DNA of 16,389 nt from JBFMFH01 sp964481395. GTDB lineage: Bacteria > Acidobacteriota > Vicinamibacteria > Vicinamibacterales > JAKQTR01. The position numbers were made by a program, and so were the translations under genes. The notes under the pieces are model-generated. The model saw nothing but the letters and a program-made list of their open reading frames with translations. It was not told the DNA's origin and made no database searches. Each line of letters starts with the position of its first letter. Within the stretch, counting starts at the first letter, position 1. The DNA lies in assembly GCA_964481395.1 (NCBI GenBank), contig CAYZYG010000110.1:1-16389 (forward strand), in the 5' to 3' direction. This document shows, piece after piece, positions 15,177 to 16,389 of this stretch.

Positions 15177-16389
15177 ATGTCGTCAACAGCGCCCCGCGCG
15201 TCGAAGTACGATCGATCGATCGTCGATGGCCCGCTCGCCCCAGCCGTCTGGAAGCTGGCCTGGCCGACGATGCTGCAGAACGTCATCGCGGGTCTGCAGG
15301 GGATGATCGACCATGCGATGGTCGGTCACTTCGTCGGCTACACGGCGAACGCGGCCATCGGCGTGAGCTGGCAGATCTTCCTCGTCGTCATCGTCTTCAT
15401 TGCGTCGCTGTACGCGGGCATGGGCGTGCTGGTCGCGCGCTTCGCCGGCGCGGGCGAGGCCGACAAGGTGAACCGCGTCGTTCACCAGGCGTTTCTGACG
15501 ACCATCGGGCTGTCGGTGGTGCTCGCGACCGCCGGCTACGTCCTCGCGCCGTATCTGCTCGATGTCGTGCGGGCCGCGCCTCCGGTGAAGGAGGCCGCCC
15601 TGCCCTACCTGCGGACCATGTTCGTCGGGAACGTGGGCCTGCTGGTGTTCTTCATGCTCGGCGGCGCGTTCCGGGCCGCCGGCGACCCGCGCACGCCGCT
15701 CCGGCTGGGTGTCGCGGCCACGATCCTGAACGCCGTGCTCAACGTCCTGCTCATCCCGACGCTCGGGACGTTCGGTGCCGCGCTCGGGACGGTCGCCGCG
15801 AATCTCGTCGTCGCCGCGGTGGGCAACTACATGGTGCTCTCCGGGCGCCACGTCATCCATGTGCCGCGCCCGGTCACCTTCACGCCCGACTGGGGCATCA
15901 TCCGCTCGATCTTCAGATTCGGCCTGCCGACCGGCTTCCAGGGCATCGCCATGAACGTGGGCGGCGTGCTGCTCCTGCGCTTCATCGGATCGCTCCAGGC
16001 GAGTGCGGAGGCGCAGGCCGCCTACGCCGTCGGCTACACGGAACTGTTCTCGCTGATCACCTGGACGTCGGTTGGCCTGATGGGAGCCGCGGCAACCGTC
16101 ACGGGCCAGAACCTCGGTGCCGGTCAGCCCGCGCGCGCGATCGAGGGGACGCGCGTCGCCGCGGGCATCGGCCTGCGCGTGGCCGCCGGCGTTGGCATCG
16201 CCTTCCTGCTGATCCCGCAGTACCTGCTTGCGATCTTCGGAATGACCGACCCGCGGGTGCTCGGCATCGCCACGCTGCTGCTGCGGGTTCTGAGCGTCTC
16301 CGGCTTCTTCATCACCGTGGCCCTGGTCTACACCGGCGCGCTCCAGAGCACGGGCGACACGCGCAGCCCGATGTACATCTCGATCGCGT
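15177..16389 (+). CDS. MATE family multidrug/cation antiporter (partial, 3' end beyond window)
   Basis: The frame runs open from the ATG at 15177 to the window edge, giving 404 residues of a family usually near 450. GGAG lies 4 nt before the start. The N-terminus GPLAPAVWKLAWPTMLQNVIAG (from residue 18), followed by MIDHAMVGHFVG, is the classic MATE first-helix region. The two-fold pseudo-repeat shows in FRAAGDPRTPL (165-175) and LQSTGDTRSPM (389-399), conserved loop motifs in both halves. About ten to eleven membrane segments are visible. MATE proteins export cationic drugs or metabolites in exchange for Na+ or H+. The substrate and NorM/DinF subfamily cannot be decided here. The gene is divergent from the AGCS gene across a 157-bp region that carries a -10 element for each. 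Confidence 0.94.
   Translation, partial: MSSTAPRASKYDRSIVDGPLAPAVWKLAWPTMLQNVIAGLQGMIDHAMVGHFVGYTANAAIGVSWQIFLVVIVFIASLYAGMGVLVARFAGAGEADKVNRVVHQAFLTTIGLSVVLATAGYVLAPYLLDVVRAAPPVKEAALPYLRTMFVGNVGLLVFFMLGGAFRAAGDPRTPLRLGVAATILNAVLNVLLIPTLGTFGAALGTVAANLVVAAVGNYMVLSGRHVIHVPRPVTFTPDWGIIRSIFRFGLPTGFQGIAMNVGGVLLLRFIGSLQASAEAQAAYAVGYTELFSLITWTSVGLMGAAATVTGQNLGAGQPARAIEGTRVAAGIGLRVAAGVGIAFLLIPQYLLAIFGMTDPRVLGIATLLLRVLSVSGFFITVALVYTGALQSTGDTRSPMYISIA

Noticed and set aside
15183..15860. Minus-strand open frame opposite the MATE gene
   Set aside because: Translation is rich in His, Asp and Arg with no domain. The plus-strand MATE frame is intact to the window edge.

Overview
The window is a high-GC bacterial chromosome segment made mainly of housekeeping and membrane-transport genes. 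Gene content, GC-rich codon use and intergenic style fit a member of the Acidobacteriota, perhaps the Vicinamibacteria. That placement is an impression from the genes, not from any marker phylogeny. No RNA genes, transposases, phage genes or CRISPR arrays were seen.

Layout. Positions 1-3080 (+) hold a tight iron-sulfur assembly operon: the 3' part of sufB, then sufC, sufD and a short MIP18/DUF59 (SufT-like) gene, followed by a 92-residue unknown protein (3221-3499). A DUF2207 membrane protein (3683-5383, +) converges on a TerC-family membrane protein (5524-6261, -), with a strong hairpin between them. Divergent from TerC is a two-TM potassium channel with tandem RCK domains (6457-8208, +). 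Then come a secreted DPP-IV-like S9 peptidase (8295-10511, +) and the threonine pair thrB-thrC (10631-12899, +). A gene-poor stretch of about 730 bp (12900-13627) contains a 78-residue unknown protein (12976-13212, -) and a large 7-bp repeat region. An AGCS sodium/alanine symporter (13628-15019, -) is divergent from a MATE transporter (15177 to the window end, +), which runs off the edge.

How the genes work together. SufB, SufC and SufD form the scaffold complex that builds Fe-S clusters using SufC ATPase activity, and the DUF59 protein probably helps maturation or delivery. No cysteine desulfurase gene lies in the visible part. ThrB and ThrC carry out the last two steps of threonine synthesis, separated by 4 nt and probably translationally coupled. 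The remaining genes look like independent units, several with a recognisable -10 element close to the start codon.

Most unusual signal. Seven intergenic arrays with an exact 7-bp period lie directly 3' of seven different genes (sufB, sufT, the 92-residue gene, the DUF2207 gene, terC, the S9 peptidase and the AGCS gene). In each case the purine-rich G/A strand is the sense strand of the preceding gene. The longest site, 13352-13644, has 12 units on one side of a 14-bp palindrome and 27 in-phase units on the other. It contains unit types found exactly in the small arrays elsewhere, which points to a dispersed, copied repeat family. Two arrays overlap the 3' coding end and include the stop codon.
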